Origin: SIG307 sp964609025
GTDB taxonomy: Bacteria > Bacillota > Clostridia > Lachnospirales > Lachnospiraceae
DNA length: 64,000 nucleotides
Direction of reading: 5' to 3'
Assembly (NCBI GenBank): GCA_964609025.1
Contig: CAZSQM010000003.1
Span: forward strand, 62,001 to 126,000
In this document: piece by piece, positions 50,857-59,662 of the stretch
How positions within the stretch are numbered: the stretch's first letter is position 1
Layout of the letters: each line of letters begins with the position of its first letter
Notes under the pieces: model-generated
Told to the model about the DNA's origin: nothing
What the model saw: the letters and a program-made list of their open reading frames with translations, nothing else
Database searches by the model: none
Made by a program: the position numbers and the translations under genes

Positions 50857-51936
50857 ATGGCGAAGGTAGATTCACCGATTAAAATCGGAGCACACACTTT
50901 ACGTAACAGGATTACATTCGCACCTACGGTAAAGTTTGATTTTACGGACGATTCGGGAAAGGCAAACGAAAGGCTGATTTCCCATTATACGGAGCGTGCA
51001 AAAGGAGGCTGCGGTCTGATTTGCGTGGAAGCAACCGCGGTGACACCGGGCGGACGCTTTTGTAAGACTCATATGGGGCTCTGGAGTGACGAGCAGATCG
51101 CGGGGCATAAGGAAATAACCGCAGGGTGTCATGAATACGGTGCTGTTGTTCTGATACAGCTGAATCACACGGGCTACACCGCAAATCCGGAATGCGGTCC
51201 GGCAATCGGACCGTCTGCCGTAAAGAGAAACGGGGCGAAGGGAGAAGATACAACGATTGCAATGAGTATTTCGGAAATTCAAGAGATGCAGCAGGCATTT
51301 GTCGATGCGGCTGTCCGGGCAAAGAAGGCGGGATATGACGGAATTCAGCTGCATGGATGCCACGGTTATCTAATTAATCAGTTTATGGCTCCGTCTACGA
51401 ATCTGCGTGAGGACGAATACGGCGGAAGTGCGGAAAACAGAGCAAGGTTTTGCTGTGAAATCATCCGAAGGGTGCGCGAGCTTTGCGGCAAGGAGTTTTT
51501 GATTTCCGTACGTACCTCAGGATATGACAATGATTTGGCAGATGCCGTTGCAGTGGCAGAGGAATATGTAAAGGCAGGCTGTGACTATTTGCAGGTATCC
51601 TCCGGCATTTCCTCTTTGGAAGGACTTCCGGCGTTTCATGATACCCGCGTTTCGGATATTCAAAGCCTCGGTGCCTATTTCCATGAGCATTTTGCGGGAC
51701 AGGTACCGGTATCCTGCGTGGGCGGACTCACGGAGCCGGGGCAGATTCGGTATCTGATTGAAAACGATTACATAGATACGGTCGATGTAGGACGGGCGAT
51801 TCTTGCCGACCCGACATTTGCGGATGCGGTAATTTACGGCAGGAATTATGTAAAGTGCTACGGATGTAAGGCGTGTCAGTACGGACCGTCTATGCCACAC
51901 ACATGTCCGGCTGAGTTAAAGCGGAACAAGAAATAA
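50857..51936 (+). CDS. Old yellow enzyme-family NADH:flavin oxidoreductase
   Basis: The 359-residue TIM-barrel flavoenzyme starts SPIKIGAHTLRNRITFAP. GAVVLIQLNHTGYTAN, the active-site segment DGIQLHGCHGYLINQFMAPSTNLREDEYGGS and the phosphate-binding loop CVGGLTEPGQI with VGRAILADPTF identify it as OYE-like. It reduces alpha,beta-unsaturated carbonyls or similar acceptors using FMN. The C-terminus ends with four cysteines in CYGCKACQYGPSMPHTC, reminiscent of the iron-sulphur region of dienoyl-CoA reductase-type enzymes, but the following flavodoxin-like domain is absent. AAGGAGG precedes the ATG. It follows mutL by 16 bp. Confidence 0.9.
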   Translation: MAKVDSPIKIGAHTLRNRITFAPTVKFDFTDDSGKANERLISHYTERAKGGCGLICVEATAVTPGGRFCKTHMGLWSDEQIAGHKEITAGCHEYGAVVLIQLNHTGYTANPECGPAIGPSAVKRNGAKGEDTTIAMSISEIQEMQQAFVDAAVRAKKAGYDGIQLHGCHGYLINQFMAPSTNLREDEYGGSAENRARFCCEIIRRVRELCGKEFLISVRTSGYDNDLADAVAVAEEYVKAGCDYLQVSSGISSLEGLPAFHDTRVSDIQSLGAYFHEHFAGQVPVSCVGGLTEPGQIRYLIENDYIDTVDVGRAILADPTFADAVIYGRNYVKCYGCKACQYGPSMPHTCPAELKRNKK

Positions 51937-51960
51937 GGCATTTTATAAGGGGAAGTAACC

Positions 51961-52383
51961 ATGAAAATCGATTATACCGAAACAATGACCGGTGAGGAAT
52001 ACAATGAATTAAGAGAAAGCGTGGATTGGAAGTTATTATCGCAAGGTCAGGCCGAACGAGGCTTAGAGCATACAACGTTTTTAGTGGCAGCAAGAGAAAA
52101 TAACAGAATCATCGGTATGGGCAGAGTGCTATTTGATTTCGGTTATACGGCGTATCTCGGCGATGTGATTGTGAGGCCGGAATACCAGGGAAAGGGAATC
52201 GGAACTCAGATAGTGAATCGACTTATGGAAAAGACCATGAACGCAGCCGAGGTCGGTGAGCGGATTATGTTCATTCTTGGGGCAGCAAAGGGAAAAGAAG
52301 CTTTTTATAAAAAGTTCGGTTTTAAAGAACGTCCGAATGATTTTTCCGGAAGCGGCATGACGATGTGGCGTGCGAAAGAATAA
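51961..52383 (+). CDS. GNAT-family N-acetyltransferase
   Basis: The 140-residue protein has the acetyl-CoA-binding motif A at GDVIVRPEYQGKGIGTQIVNRLMEK (about residues 65-90) and the C-terminal FYKKFGFKERPN. Substrate unknown. It has its own good ribosome binding site (AAGGGGAAG) 25 bp after the OYE gene. Confidence 0.85.
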   Translation: MKIDYTETMTGEEYNELRESVDWKLLSQGQAERGLEHTTFLVAARENNRIIGMGRVLFDFGYTAYLGDVIVRPEYQGKGIGTQIVNRLMEKTMNAAEVGERIMFILGAAKGKEAFYKKFGFKERPNDFSGSGMTMWRAKE

Positions 52384-52447
52384 TGTGTGACATAAAAAGG
52401 GGAAAAAATGATAGGCGGTAGTTTATAGTAAAAGAGGAGAACGGATT

Positions 52448-53023
52448 ATGACAAAGCACCTGATTATTGCCGGTGTTCCGAGAGCAGGGAAAAGTACCGT
52501 ATCACAGTTGATTGCAAAGAATTTAGGGTATCAGCATATTAGTATGGACTCCGTTATTAACGGCTTTGAAAAGGCTTTTCCGGAAACAGGAATTGATACC
52601 GGAGCCGATACAGATACAAAAGCAAATATTCAAAGCATCAGTTCAAAAATCGCGCCATTTCTTCGTGCAATGATGGACAGCGGGGAGTATGAGGAATGTG
52701 ATTACGGTATGGTAATTGATGTGTTTCAATTGTTGCCGGAAGATTATAGGAAGTACATAGACCCGTCGGTTTGCGAGATTTACTATTTTTTGACTTCGGA
52801 TGTTACGGCAAAGGAACGATATGAATTGCTGAAACAATTTGATACACCGAAGGATTATACGTTTTATAAGTCGGAAGAAGAAACTCGCAAGAATTGCAAA
52901 GAAATTGTAGAGATAAGCAAGTATTTCAAAGAACAGTGCGTTTTACACCGGTTACCGTATTTTGAAACGGCTCGTAACAGGGAGCAGGTAATTGCGGAAT
53001 TTATAAAGAACTTGGAGAACTAG
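52448..53023 (+). CDS. P-loop kinase-like protein of unknown substrate
   Basis: The 191-residue protein begins with a Walker A motif in LIIAGVPRAGKSTVSQLIAK, followed by ISMDSVINGFEKAF, an arrangement like small nucleoside/shikimate-type kinases where the Asp binds substrate. DYGMVIDVFQLLP may be Walker B. A basic lid-like region (TSDVTAKERYELLKQFD) follows. I cannot name the substrate. It lies 3 bp before the next gene, with which it is probably co-translated. Confidence 0.75.
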   Translation: MTKHLIIAGVPRAGKSTVSQLIAKNLGYQHISMDSVINGFEKAFPETGIDTGADTDTKANIQSISSKIAPFLRAMMDSGEYEECDYGMVIDVFQLLPEDYRKYIDPSVCEIYYFLTSDVTAKERYELLKQFDTPKDYTFYKSEEETRKNCKEIVEISKYFKEQCVLHRLPYFETARNREQVIAEFIKNLEN

Positions 53024-53025
53024 CG

Positions 53026-53556
53026 ATGTTTTATTTTTTGAAACCTCTTCCGGAAAGTACCATGAATTTTACCGGCTGGCAGCCGTTTATTAAAAATGTC
53101 TGGTTTCGGAAGAATTTTATGTTGTTTGTCTATGTTTTGCAGGCGGTACTGGTAGTGACATCGGTACTTTTAGACGTTTGGGAGTTTACAAGCCTGCTCG
53201 TAAAAATTGCAGTGTTTTGTATTGTGTATGTGTGTCATGAATTGTTCCATATTGTGGTGGTTTATCGCATCGGAGACCTTAGTCTGACGCATTCCGGAAT
53301 CTTTTTCTGGTTAAACAGCGGTGCGGTGATGAGCAAAGCGAGATTCTGGACGTTTATGACGCTTCCGTTCCTTTGTCTGACGGTGGTTCCGGCTGTATTA
53401 TTGCCGTTTACGGACGGATTTTTGTTCGGGCTTTTACGGTATATTGCATGGGTGAATGCAATTATCGCGGGCTCGGATATCATTAATTCGATGCTGATTT
53501 TATTAAAGCCGAACGGGGCAAAGTTTTGCAGAGGTTTTTACAAGGCGGAGAAGTAG
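53026..53556 (+). CDS. DUF3267-type membrane protein with a HExxH-like motif
   Basis: The 176-residue protein has about four hydrophobic segments. VYVCHELFHIVVVYRIG (about residues 63-79) contains HELFH, a HExxH metalloprotease-like motif located in a membrane segment, as in the DUF3267 family. FFWLNSGAVMSKARFWTFMTLPF follows. Proteolytic activity is an inference from the motif. ATG 53026 begins two bases after the preceding stop. Confidence 0.8.
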   Translation: MFYFLKPLPESTMNFTGWQPFIKNVWFRKNFMLFVYVLQAVLVVTSVLLDVWEFTSLLVKIAVFCIVYVCHELFHIVVVYRIGDLSLTHSGIFFWLNSGAVMSKARFWTFMTLPFLCLTVVPAVLLPFTDGFLFGLLRYIAWVNAIIAGSDIINSMLILLKPNGAKFCRGFYKAEK

Positions 53557-53628
53557 TGTGAAGATAAGATTCTGCCGATGTAGAGCAAATCAAAACGCAG
53601 TAAAATAAGCCGGGAAGGAGGCAATTTT

Positions 53629-54576
53629 ATGGATAAGCTGCCATTACTTATATTGACAGGTCCGACTGCGGTGGGAAAGACAAATCTGTCCATCAAGCTT
53701 GCGAAAGCGGTAAACGGCGAGATTATTTCGGCGGATTCCATGCAGGTGTATCGCCGGATGGACATCGGTACGGCAAAGATTAAGAAAGAGGAAATGTGCG
53801 GCGTGCCGCATCATTTGATTGATATTTGCGAGCCGACGGAGGATTACAACGTCGTTCGGTTTGCCACGGAAGCGAAACGTCTGATTCGTGAGATTACGGA
53901 GCGGGGGCATATTCCGATTCTGGTGGGAGGCACCGGCTTTTATATTCAAGCGGTGCTTTATGACATTGATTTTACCGAAACCGAGGAGGATACCACGTAC
54001 CGGGAGGAACTGGCAGCATTTGCGGACAAGTACGGAGCGGAGGCGCTTCACGAGGAGCTTGCCAAAGTAGACCCGGCTTCTGCCGAGGCGATTCATTCCA
54101 ATAATGTAAAGCGTGTGATTCGCGCGTTAGAGTTTTACCGGCAGACCGGCGGGAAGATTTCCGAGCATAACGAAGAGCAGCGCGGAAAGGAATCTGCGTA
54201 TAAAAGTGCTTATTTTGTACTGACGCAGGACCGGGCGGTGTTGTATGACCGAATCGAAAAAAGGATTGACAGTATGCTTTCCGAAGGCTTACTGGATGAA
54301 GTAAAAGCATTGCTTGCGGAAGGCTGCAAGCCGGAGATGGTATCGATGCAGGGCCTCGGTTATAAGGAAATTGTGCCGTATTTAAACGGAGAATGCACCT
54401 TAGACGAAGCGGTTTATATTTTAAAGCGGGACACCAGACACTTTGCAAAACGCCAGATTACCTGGTTTAAACGGGAACGTGAGGTGCTTTGGTTTGATAA
54501 AGGCTTGTATGAGAGTGAAGATGCTATACTGGAAGCAATGCTTACGGAAGCAAGAAAGAGAGGGATAATAAAATGA
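53629..54576 (+). CDS. miaA: tRNA dimethylallyltransferase
   Basis: MiaA transfers a dimethylallyl group to A37 of tRNAs. The P-loop is LTGPTAVGKTNLSIKLA; ISADSMQVYRRMDIGTAKI, HHLIDICEPTEDYNV and LVGGTGFYIQAVLYDIDF follow, and MQGLGYKEIVPYLNG with FAKRQITWFKRE closes the family pattern. The 315-residue length is normal. In many Firmicutes it follows mutL directly; here four genes intervene. The stop overlaps the next start (ATGA). Confidence 0.96.
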   Translation: MDKLPLLILTGPTAVGKTNLSIKLAKAVNGEIISADSMQVYRRMDIGTAKIKKEEMCGVPHHLIDICEPTEDYNVVRFATEAKRLIREITERGHIPILVGGTGFYIQAVLYDIDFTETEEDTTYREELAAFADKYGAEALHEELAKVDPASAEAIHSNNVKRVIRALEFYRQTGGKISEHNEEQRGKESAYKSAYFVLTQDRAVLYDRIEKRIDSMLSEGLLDEVKALLAEGCKPEMVSMQGLGYKEIVPYLNGECTLDEAVYILKRDTRHFAKRQITWFKREREVLWFDKGLYESEDAILEAMLTEARKRGIIK

Positions 54577-55007
54577 CACATGAAGAGATTGCTACAAATT
54601 TGTTTGAAGAGAAATATCATTGTTCGCAGGCGGTATTGGGAGCTTTTGCAGAAGACTTTGGTATGGATGTAAAAACTGCATTGAAATTAGGTGGTTGTTT
54701 TGGCGGAGGAATGTGTAAAGGAGAAGTGTGTGGAGCATGTACAGGAGCATTGATGGTCCTAGGCTTAAGATACGGTCAGTGTGAAATAACTGATTTAGAG
54801 AACAGAGCCAAAGCAAACGCAGCTGCTGTAGAGTTTCTGGAACAGTTTAAGAAGGAAAACGGTTCTTATTTGTGCAAGGATTTATTGGGATGTGACTTGG
54901 CAACTGCGGAAGGAAAAACATACGCAATAGAACATAAGCTATTTACAGAATTTTGTCCGAAAATGGTTATTTCTGCAACCAGGATAGCGGAACAGTTGAT
55001 ACGATAG
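54573..55007 (+). CDS. C_GCAxxG_C_C-type redox-active Cys-rich protein
   Basis: The 144-residue protein has the name-giving pattern: a Cys in KYHCSQAVLGAF, then GGCFGGGMCKGEVCGACTGALMVLGLRYG and two C-terminal Cys (CKDLLGCDL, FCPKM). The cysteines probably form a metal or redox site; function is unknown. Its ATG overlaps the miaA stop, so it is translated with miaA. Confidence 0.88.
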   Translation: MTHEEIATNLFEEKYHCSQAVLGAFAEDFGMDVKTALKLGGCFGGGMCKGEVCGACTGALMVLGLRYGQCEITDLENRAKANAAAVEFLEQFKKENGSYLCKDLLGCDLATAEGKTYAIEHKLFTEFCPKMVISATRIAEQLIR

Positions 55008-55023
55008 AAAAGGAGAAAGGTAT

Positions 55024-55494
55024 ATGAACATCAGACGAGCAGAAAACAAGGACATGAACGGAATTAACAAGCTGTTGCTTCAGGTGTTAATGGTACACCA
55101 CAACGGCAGACCGGATATTTTTAAGCCGAATGCGAAGAAATACACCGATGCGGAGCTGGCAGATATTCTTGCAGATGACACAAAGCCTGTTTTTGTGGCG
55201 GTAGACGAGCAGGAAAACGTGCTTGGTTATGCCTTTTGCGTATTTCAGCAGCATTTGAACAATAATATTTTGACCGACATCAAGACATTGTATATCGATG
55301 ATTTGTGTGTAGACGAGGAAAAGCGGGGCATGCACATCGGAACGGCCTTGTACGAGTATGTACTGGATTTTGCAAAGAAGTCCGGCTGCTACAACGTGAC
55401 CTTAAATGTGTGGTCCTGCAATAAAAGTGCCATGAAGTTTTATGAAAAGTGCGGTCTGGTGCCTCAGAAGGTCGGGATGGAGAAGGTGCTGTAA
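55024..55494 (+). CDS. GNAT-family N-acetyltransferase
   Basis: This 156-residue protein has the motif A segment LCVDEEKRGMHIGTALYEYVLDFAKKSG and the end NKSAMKFYEKCGLVPQKVGME, typical of GNAT enzymes of the RimI/YhbS kind. Substrate unknown. GGAGAAAGG precedes the ATG. Confidence 0.88.
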   Translation: MNIRRAENKDMNGINKLLLQVLMVHHNGRPDIFKPNAKKYTDAELADILADDTKPVFVAVDEQENVLGYAFCVFQQHLNNNILTDIKTLYIDDLCVDEEKRGMHIGTALYEYVLDFAKKSGCYNVTLNVWSCNKSAMKFYEKCGLVPQKVGMEKVL

Positions 55495-55764
55495 AGTCGG
55501 AAGAAGAGCGAACTGATAAAGCAGGGGATTCATCCGTATTTCTGGCGTTCCGGCAATACTGCGGAGCTGGATTTTTTGTTTGAGTATGAAGATACCATTA
55601 TTCCGGTGGAAGCAAAAGCAGAAGTGCGTACAAGAGCGAAAAGTTATTTGCAGTTTTGCAAGAAGTATCAGCCGAAGCTTGGCTTTAAGTTTTCCATGAA
55701 AAATATCGGAAATCATGAAGTGGAGAACACAAAGACATACGGTGTTCCGTTGTATCTGATATAG
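55495..55764 (+). pseudogene. Remnant of a DUF4143-type AAA ATPase (C-terminal fragment)
   Basis: The frame begins directly after the preceding stop and encodes about 89 residues with no usable start: IHPYFWRSGNTAELDFLF, IIPVEAKAEVRTRAKSY and a terminal TYGVPLYLI. This matches the C-terminal DUF4143 nuclease-like domain of a common family of AAA ATPases. The ATPase domain and the 5' end are missing, so the gene is decayed. From 55765 to 55968 I see only A+T-rich sequence and no gene. Confidence 0.75.
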
Positions 55765-55968
55765 AAAATAGAGGAGTATTTGAAACAAAGCTTAGAATAA
55801 TAGATACACATAAAATAATTATGACAACTAAAAGATAAAACAGCAATACAGTGAGAAGAGGAGAGAAACAAATTGAGAGCAGTAACAAATCGATCAATTT
55901 GAAAACGGTATTTGTACATGTGCCGTTTGTAAAAAATATCAGGGAATTTGAAGGTGAAGGAAAAAGCA

Positions 55969-56460
55969 ATGAAGATAGTAGTCAGAGAGTATCAAAGGAA
56001 AGATTTACCGGAGATGATTCGGATTTGGAACGAAGTGGTGGAAGAAGGAATTGCGTTTCCGCAGGAGGACTTATTAGACGAAATCACCGGAGAGAAGTTT
56101 TTTTCGAACCAGACCTACAACGGAGTGGCAGAAGATACGAAAACCGGTAGAATCCTTGGATTATACATTTTGCATCCGAACAATGTGGGACGGTGCGGAC
56201 ATATCTGCAATGCCAGTTATGCGGTCAGCGCGGAAAGCAGAGGACTCCATATCGGTGAAAAACTTGTGTTAGATTGTCTGGAGCAGGGGAAAAAGCATGG
56301 CTTCGGGGTGTTACAGTTTAATGCGGTAGTGGCAACAAATCTGCATGCAAGGCATTTATACGAACGGCTCGGATTTGTACAGCTCGGGACAATTCCGAAA
56401 GGCTTTCGCAGGAAGGACGGGCATTACGAGGATATTTGTCCGTATTATCATGAACTCTAA
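55969..56460 (+). CDS. GNAT-family N-acetyltransferase
   Basis: The 163-residue protein has motif A in YAVSAESRGLHIGEKLVLDCLEQGKKHG and the end HLYERLGFVQLGTIPKGF, as in phosphinothricin-acetyltransferase-like GNATs. ATG 55969 is preceded by a purine-rich GAAGG; the in-frame TTG at 55948 is less likely. Substrate unknown. Confidence 0.86.
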   Translation: MKIVVREYQRKDLPEMIRIWNEVVEEGIAFPQEDLLDEITGEKFFSNQTYNGVAEDTKTGRILGLYILHPNNVGRCGHICNASYAVSAESRGLHIGEKLVLDCLEQGKKHGFGVLQFNAVVATNLHARHLYERLGFVQLGTIPKGFRRKDGHYEDICPYYHEL

Positions 56461-56526
56461 GAGGGTTACGCATTTTTGTATCGTAAAAATCAGCGAGAAG
56501 TTGAATGACAGAAGGAGAGGCAGGCT

Positions 56527-57075
56527 ATGGAACATAAGGGAACAAAACGATTGGAAACTGACCGTTTGATTCTTCGACGGTTCATCCCGGAGGATGCGGA
56601 ATCAATGTATAATAACTGGGCTTCGGACCCGGAGGTGTCAAAGTATTTAACCTGGCCGACACATCCGAATGTAGAAGTTACAAAATCATTGGTAAATGAC
56701 TGGATTACACGATATGAGAATCCGGAGTATTACAATTGGGTGATCGAGTTAAAAGAAAACGGAGAAGCGGTAGGTAATATTTCTGTTGTGGAAATCAAAG
56801 AGAAGGTAGACGCAGCCGTTATCGGATATTGTATGGGACAGGCCTGGTGGGGCCGGGAAATTATGCCGGAAGCATTAACGGAAGTGATGCGATATCTGTT
56901 TGATGAAGTGGGCATGAACCGTGTGGCGGCTTGTCATGATGCAAATAACCCGAAGTCCGGCAGGGTGATGCAAAAGGCCGGAATGAAGTACGAGGGAATT
57001 CTGCGCGGTGCCGGGCGAAACAATCAGGGGATTGTCGATAAGGTCTGGTACGGACTGCTGAAGAAAGACAGGTAA
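56527..57075 (+). CDS. RimJ/RimL-type GNAT acetyltransferase
   Basis: The 182-residue protein follows the RimJ/RimL pattern: LETDRLILRRFIPEDAESMY, EVSKYLTWPTHPN, AVIGYCMGQAWWGREIMPEALTEV and the C-terminal AGMKYEGILRGAGRNNQGIVD. It may acetylate a ribosomal protein or small molecule. Third acetyltransferase in a row. Confidence 0.88.
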   Translation: MEHKGTKRLETDRLILRRFIPEDAESMYNNWASDPEVSKYLTWPTHPNVEVTKSLVNDWITRYENPEYYNWVIELKENGEAVGNISVVEIKEKVDAAVIGYCMGQAWWGREIMPEALTEVMRYLFDEVGMNRVAACHDANNPKSGRVMQKAGMKYEGILRGAGRNNQGIVDKVWYGLLKKDR

Positions 57076-57105
57076 GGATATTCTGTGATGAAAGGATATT
57101 TTTAG

Positions 57106-57134
57106 TGGACAAGAATCCTTCGGAATGTTATACT
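57106..57134 (+). promoter_or_regulatory. Promoter of the PLP enzyme gene
   Basis: TGGACA (57106-57111), a 17-bp spacer and TATACT (57129-57134), 43 bp before the ATG at 57178. Confidence 0.6.
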
Positions 57135-57177
57135 ATGCCGAGGTGAATACAGGAACACACATACAGGAGATTTTATC

Positions 57178-58464
57178 ATGAACGATTATTTAAAGCTGAT
57201 GTACAAGGACTGCAACATTGACGATAAGGTGCTTTCCTTTTGCGCGGGAATTGAGGAGAGCTTAAAGGAGCGCTTTGCCGGAATTGACGAGGTGGCGGAG
57301 TACAACCAGATGAAGGTGCTTTCCGCAATGCGGAAAAATAAGGTTTCCGAAGCGCATTTTTGCGAGTCCACCGGCTACGGCTATGACGATATCGGCAGAG
57401 ATACGCTGGAAGAGGTGTATGCCGATGTATTTCATACGGAAAGCGCGCTGGTGCGCCCGAATTTAGTGTCCGGTACCCATGCGCTGACCGTGGCGCTTTC
57501 TGCGAATGTCCGTCCGGGGGATGAGATTTTTTCGCCGGTAGGAAAACCCTATGATACGTTAGAGGGCGTTATCGGCATCCGGGAATGTAAAGGGTCTTTG
57601 GCGGAGTACGGCGTTACCTACGCCCAGGCGGATTTGCGGCCTAACGGAATGATTGATTACGACGCGGTAAAAAAAGGAATCAACGAACGCACGAAGTTGG
57701 TTACGATTCAGCGTTCCAAAGGTTATCAGACGAGACCGACTCTTTCGGTGGAGGCAATCGGTATTTTGATTGCGTTTATCAAAAACATCAAGCCGGATGT
57801 CATCTGTATGGTAGATAACTGCTACGGGGAGTTTGTGGAGGTTATTGAACCGACGGATGTGGGCGCGGATTTGTGTGTGGGTTCTCTGATTAAGAATCCG
57901 GGCGGCGGACTGGCGCCGATTGGCGGCTACATTGTGGGAAAAAAGGAATATGTGGACAATTGTGCGTACCGGCTGACCGCGCCGGGGCTCGGAAAGGAAG
58001 TGGGCGCAAGCCTTGGGCTGAACCGTGCCTTCTTTCAGGGGCTTTTTCTGGCGCCGACCGTGGTTGCCGGAGCGTTAAAGGGCGCCATATTTGCCGCAAA
58101 TATTTATGAAGCCCTCGGCTTTCCGGTGATTCCTAACGGAAAGGAGCCGCGTTATGACATAATTCAGGCGGTGACCTTAAAAAGCAGGGAAGCCATGCTT
58201 GCGTTTTGTCACGGAATTCAGGAGGCAGCTCCGGTAGACAGTTATGTTGTACCGGAACCTTGGGCGATGCCGGGCTACCATGACGAGGTAGTGATGGCGG
58301 CCGGAGCGTTTATTCAGGGTTCCTCCATTGAGCTTTCCGCGGACGGACCGGTAGCAGAGCCTTATGCGGTCTATTTTCAGGGAGGACTTACCTGGTATCA
58401 CGCAAAGTTCGGTATTATCAATTCGGTGCAAAAGCTGTTTGAGAAAGGTCTGATTTTACAGTAA
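57178..58464 (+). CDS. PLP-dependent enzyme, methionine gamma-lyase / aluminium-resistance (YnbB) family
   Basis: The 428-residue protein is a fold-type I PLP enzyme of the YnbB group, with GYGYDDIGRDTLEEVYADVF, RPNLVSGTHALTVALSANVRPGDEI, the PLP-binding region ICMVDNCYGEFVE and the lysine context SLIKNPGGGLAPIGGY. The family relates to cystathionine/methionine lyases; it was named after an aluminium-resistance phenotype, and the true substrate is uncertain. It has its own promoter. Confidence 0.88.
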   Translation: MNDYLKLMYKDCNIDDKVLSFCAGIEESLKERFAGIDEVAEYNQMKVLSAMRKNKVSEAHFCESTGYGYDDIGRDTLEEVYADVFHTESALVRPNLVSGTHALTVALSANVRPGDEIFSPVGKPYDTLEGVIGIRECKGSLAEYGVTYAQADLRPNGMIDYDAVKKGINERTKLVTIQRSKGYQTRPTLSVEAIGILIAFIKNIKPDVICMVDNCYGEFVEVIEPTDVGADLCVGSLIKNPGGGLAPIGGYIVGKKEYVDNCAYRLTAPGLGKEVGASLGLNRAFFQGLFLAPTVVAGALKGAIFAANIYEALGFPVIPNGKEPRYDIIQAVTLKSREAMLAFCHGIQEAAPVDSYVVPEPWAMPGYHDEVVMAAGAFIQGSSIELSADGPVAEPYAVYFQGGLTWYHAKFGIINSVQKLFEKGLILQ

Positions 58465-58495
58465 TACGAAATTATGATTTCATTGTAAAAAAAGT

Positions 58496-58524
58496 TTGAA
58501 TAAGCCCCTGCTTTATGCTAAAAT
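58496..58524 (+). promoter_or_regulatory. Promoter upstream of the DUF4321 gene and radC
   Basis: TTGAAT (58496-58501), a 17-bp spacer and TAAAAT (58519-58524), with the first ATG at 58560. Confidence 0.6.
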
Positions 58525-58559
58525 AGAAAGCGGAGAACAGAGAGAAAAGAGGGATTTTT

Positions 58560-58832
58560 ATGGCTGGTAGAACCGGAAGAACATGGGTTTTGCTGTTATT
58601 GATGCTGTGCGGTGTCGTAATCGGCAGCTTTTTAGGCTATCTGGCAAAGGATATTTCATGGTTATCATGGCTGGATTACGGAATGACCTTCGGCATCGGA
58701 AGCGGTTCGGGAAGCGGCGCATTGTTTCTGAATCTCGGAATCCTTACGATTACCTTCGGGCTTTCGATTAAAATCTCGATTGCCAGTATCCTCGGCGTGG
58801 TCATTGCGTTTCTTATTTACAGAAGACTTTAA
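58560..58832 (+). CDS. DUF4321-type small membrane protein
   Basis: The 90-residue protein has two or three hydrophobic segments (residues 8-28, 53-68, 70-88) with a Gly/Ser-rich loop (IGSGSGSGAL). It matches the DUF4321 family often found before radC-mreBCD in Clostridia. Function unknown. It shares its transcript with radC, which follows 30 bp later. Confidence 0.82.
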   Translation: MAGRTGRTWVLLLLMLCGVVIGSFLGYLAKDISWLSWLDYGMTFGIGSGSGSGALFLNLGILTITFGLSIKISIASILGVVIAFLIYRRL

Positions 58833-58862
58833 TTCCGGTACCTTCCGCAAGGAAGGAGGCAT

Positions 58863-59561
58863 ATGGAACATTTTTTAACTCAAAAGGAACTTCCGGTATC
58901 CGAACGCCCCTATGAAAAATGCGAGCGTTTCGGACCGGAGGTTTTGTCTGACGCGGAGCTTTTGGCGGTCATCATTCGTTCCGGTACAAAAAAGGAGCGC
59001 GCCGTCGATTTGGCAATCCGTATATTAAGCCGTCCCGGAGCGAAAAAGGGGCTTGCGGCACTGAATTACTATTCCCAGAAGGAACTTCAAAAAATCAAAG
59101 GAATCGGCAGAGTGAAGGCGGTTCAGCTTTGCTGCGTCGCGGAACTGGCAAAACGGATGCAGGCGGCATCCTTTGAGGAGGACGTATGCTTTACCGCGCC
59201 GCAGATGATTGCCGATGCGTATATGGGCAGACTCAGACATTGCCGGACCGAGGAAATTCTTCTTTTGATGCTGGATACGAAAGGGCGGAAAATTGCGGAC
59301 GCCGTTGTTTCCCGCGGCACGGTCAACAGCGCGGTGTTAGAGCCGAGAGAAGTGCTTACGATTGCCCTGCGCTACGAAGCGGTGTTTATCGTGGTGCTGC
59401 ATAACCACCCAAGCGGGGTCCCGACGCCCAGCGATGCGGATATTCACGTCACAAGACGGCTTGCCGCAGCGTGTGAAATTGTGGGAATTCTGCTCCGCGA
59501 CCATATTATTATCGGTGATAACCGCTATCTCAGTATGAAAGAGATGGGACTTTTGGACTAG
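58863..59561 (+). CDS. radC: RadC/JAB-domain protein
   Basis: The 232-residue protein has an N-terminal helix-hairpin-helix region (IKGIGRVKAVQLCCVAELAKR) and the JAMM metal motif HNHPSGVPTPSDAD with the upstream Glu in EPREVL. RadC was named for DNA repair, but its real role is unclear. It lies immediately before the mre cluster as in most Firmicutes. AAGGAGG precedes the ATG. Confidence 0.94.
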   Translation: MEHFLTQKELPVSERPYEKCERFGPEVLSDAELLAVIIRSGTKKERAVDLAIRILSRPGAKKGLAALNYYSQKELQKIKGIGRVKAVQLCCVAELAKRMQAASFEEDVCFTAPQMIADAYMGRLRHCRTEEILLLMLDTKGRKIADAVVSRGTVNSAVLEPREVLTIALRYEAVFIVVLHNHPSGVPTPSDADIHVTRRLAAACEIVGILLRDHIIIGDNRYLSMKEMGLLD

Positions 59562-59591
59562 TATTTGTCAAAATATAGGACAAATAAATGA

Positions 59592-59620
59592 TTGAAATAA
59601 ATAGGAAAAAGTGGTACACT
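59592..59620 (+). promoter_or_regulatory. Promoter of the mreB-mreC-mreD operon
   Basis: TTGAAA (59592-59597), a 17-bp spacer and TACACT (59615-59620). The start would be near 59627, so an in-frame ATG at 59588 cannot be the mreB start on this transcript. Confidence 0.65.
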
Positions 59621-59662
59621 ATGATAGAATATAGAATCACTATGCGAAGGGAGATTACTAAG

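Noticed and set aside
55851..56150. 99-codon open frame overlapping the third acetyltransferase
   Set aside because: It overlaps a clear GNAT gene in another frame and its product has no domain signal.
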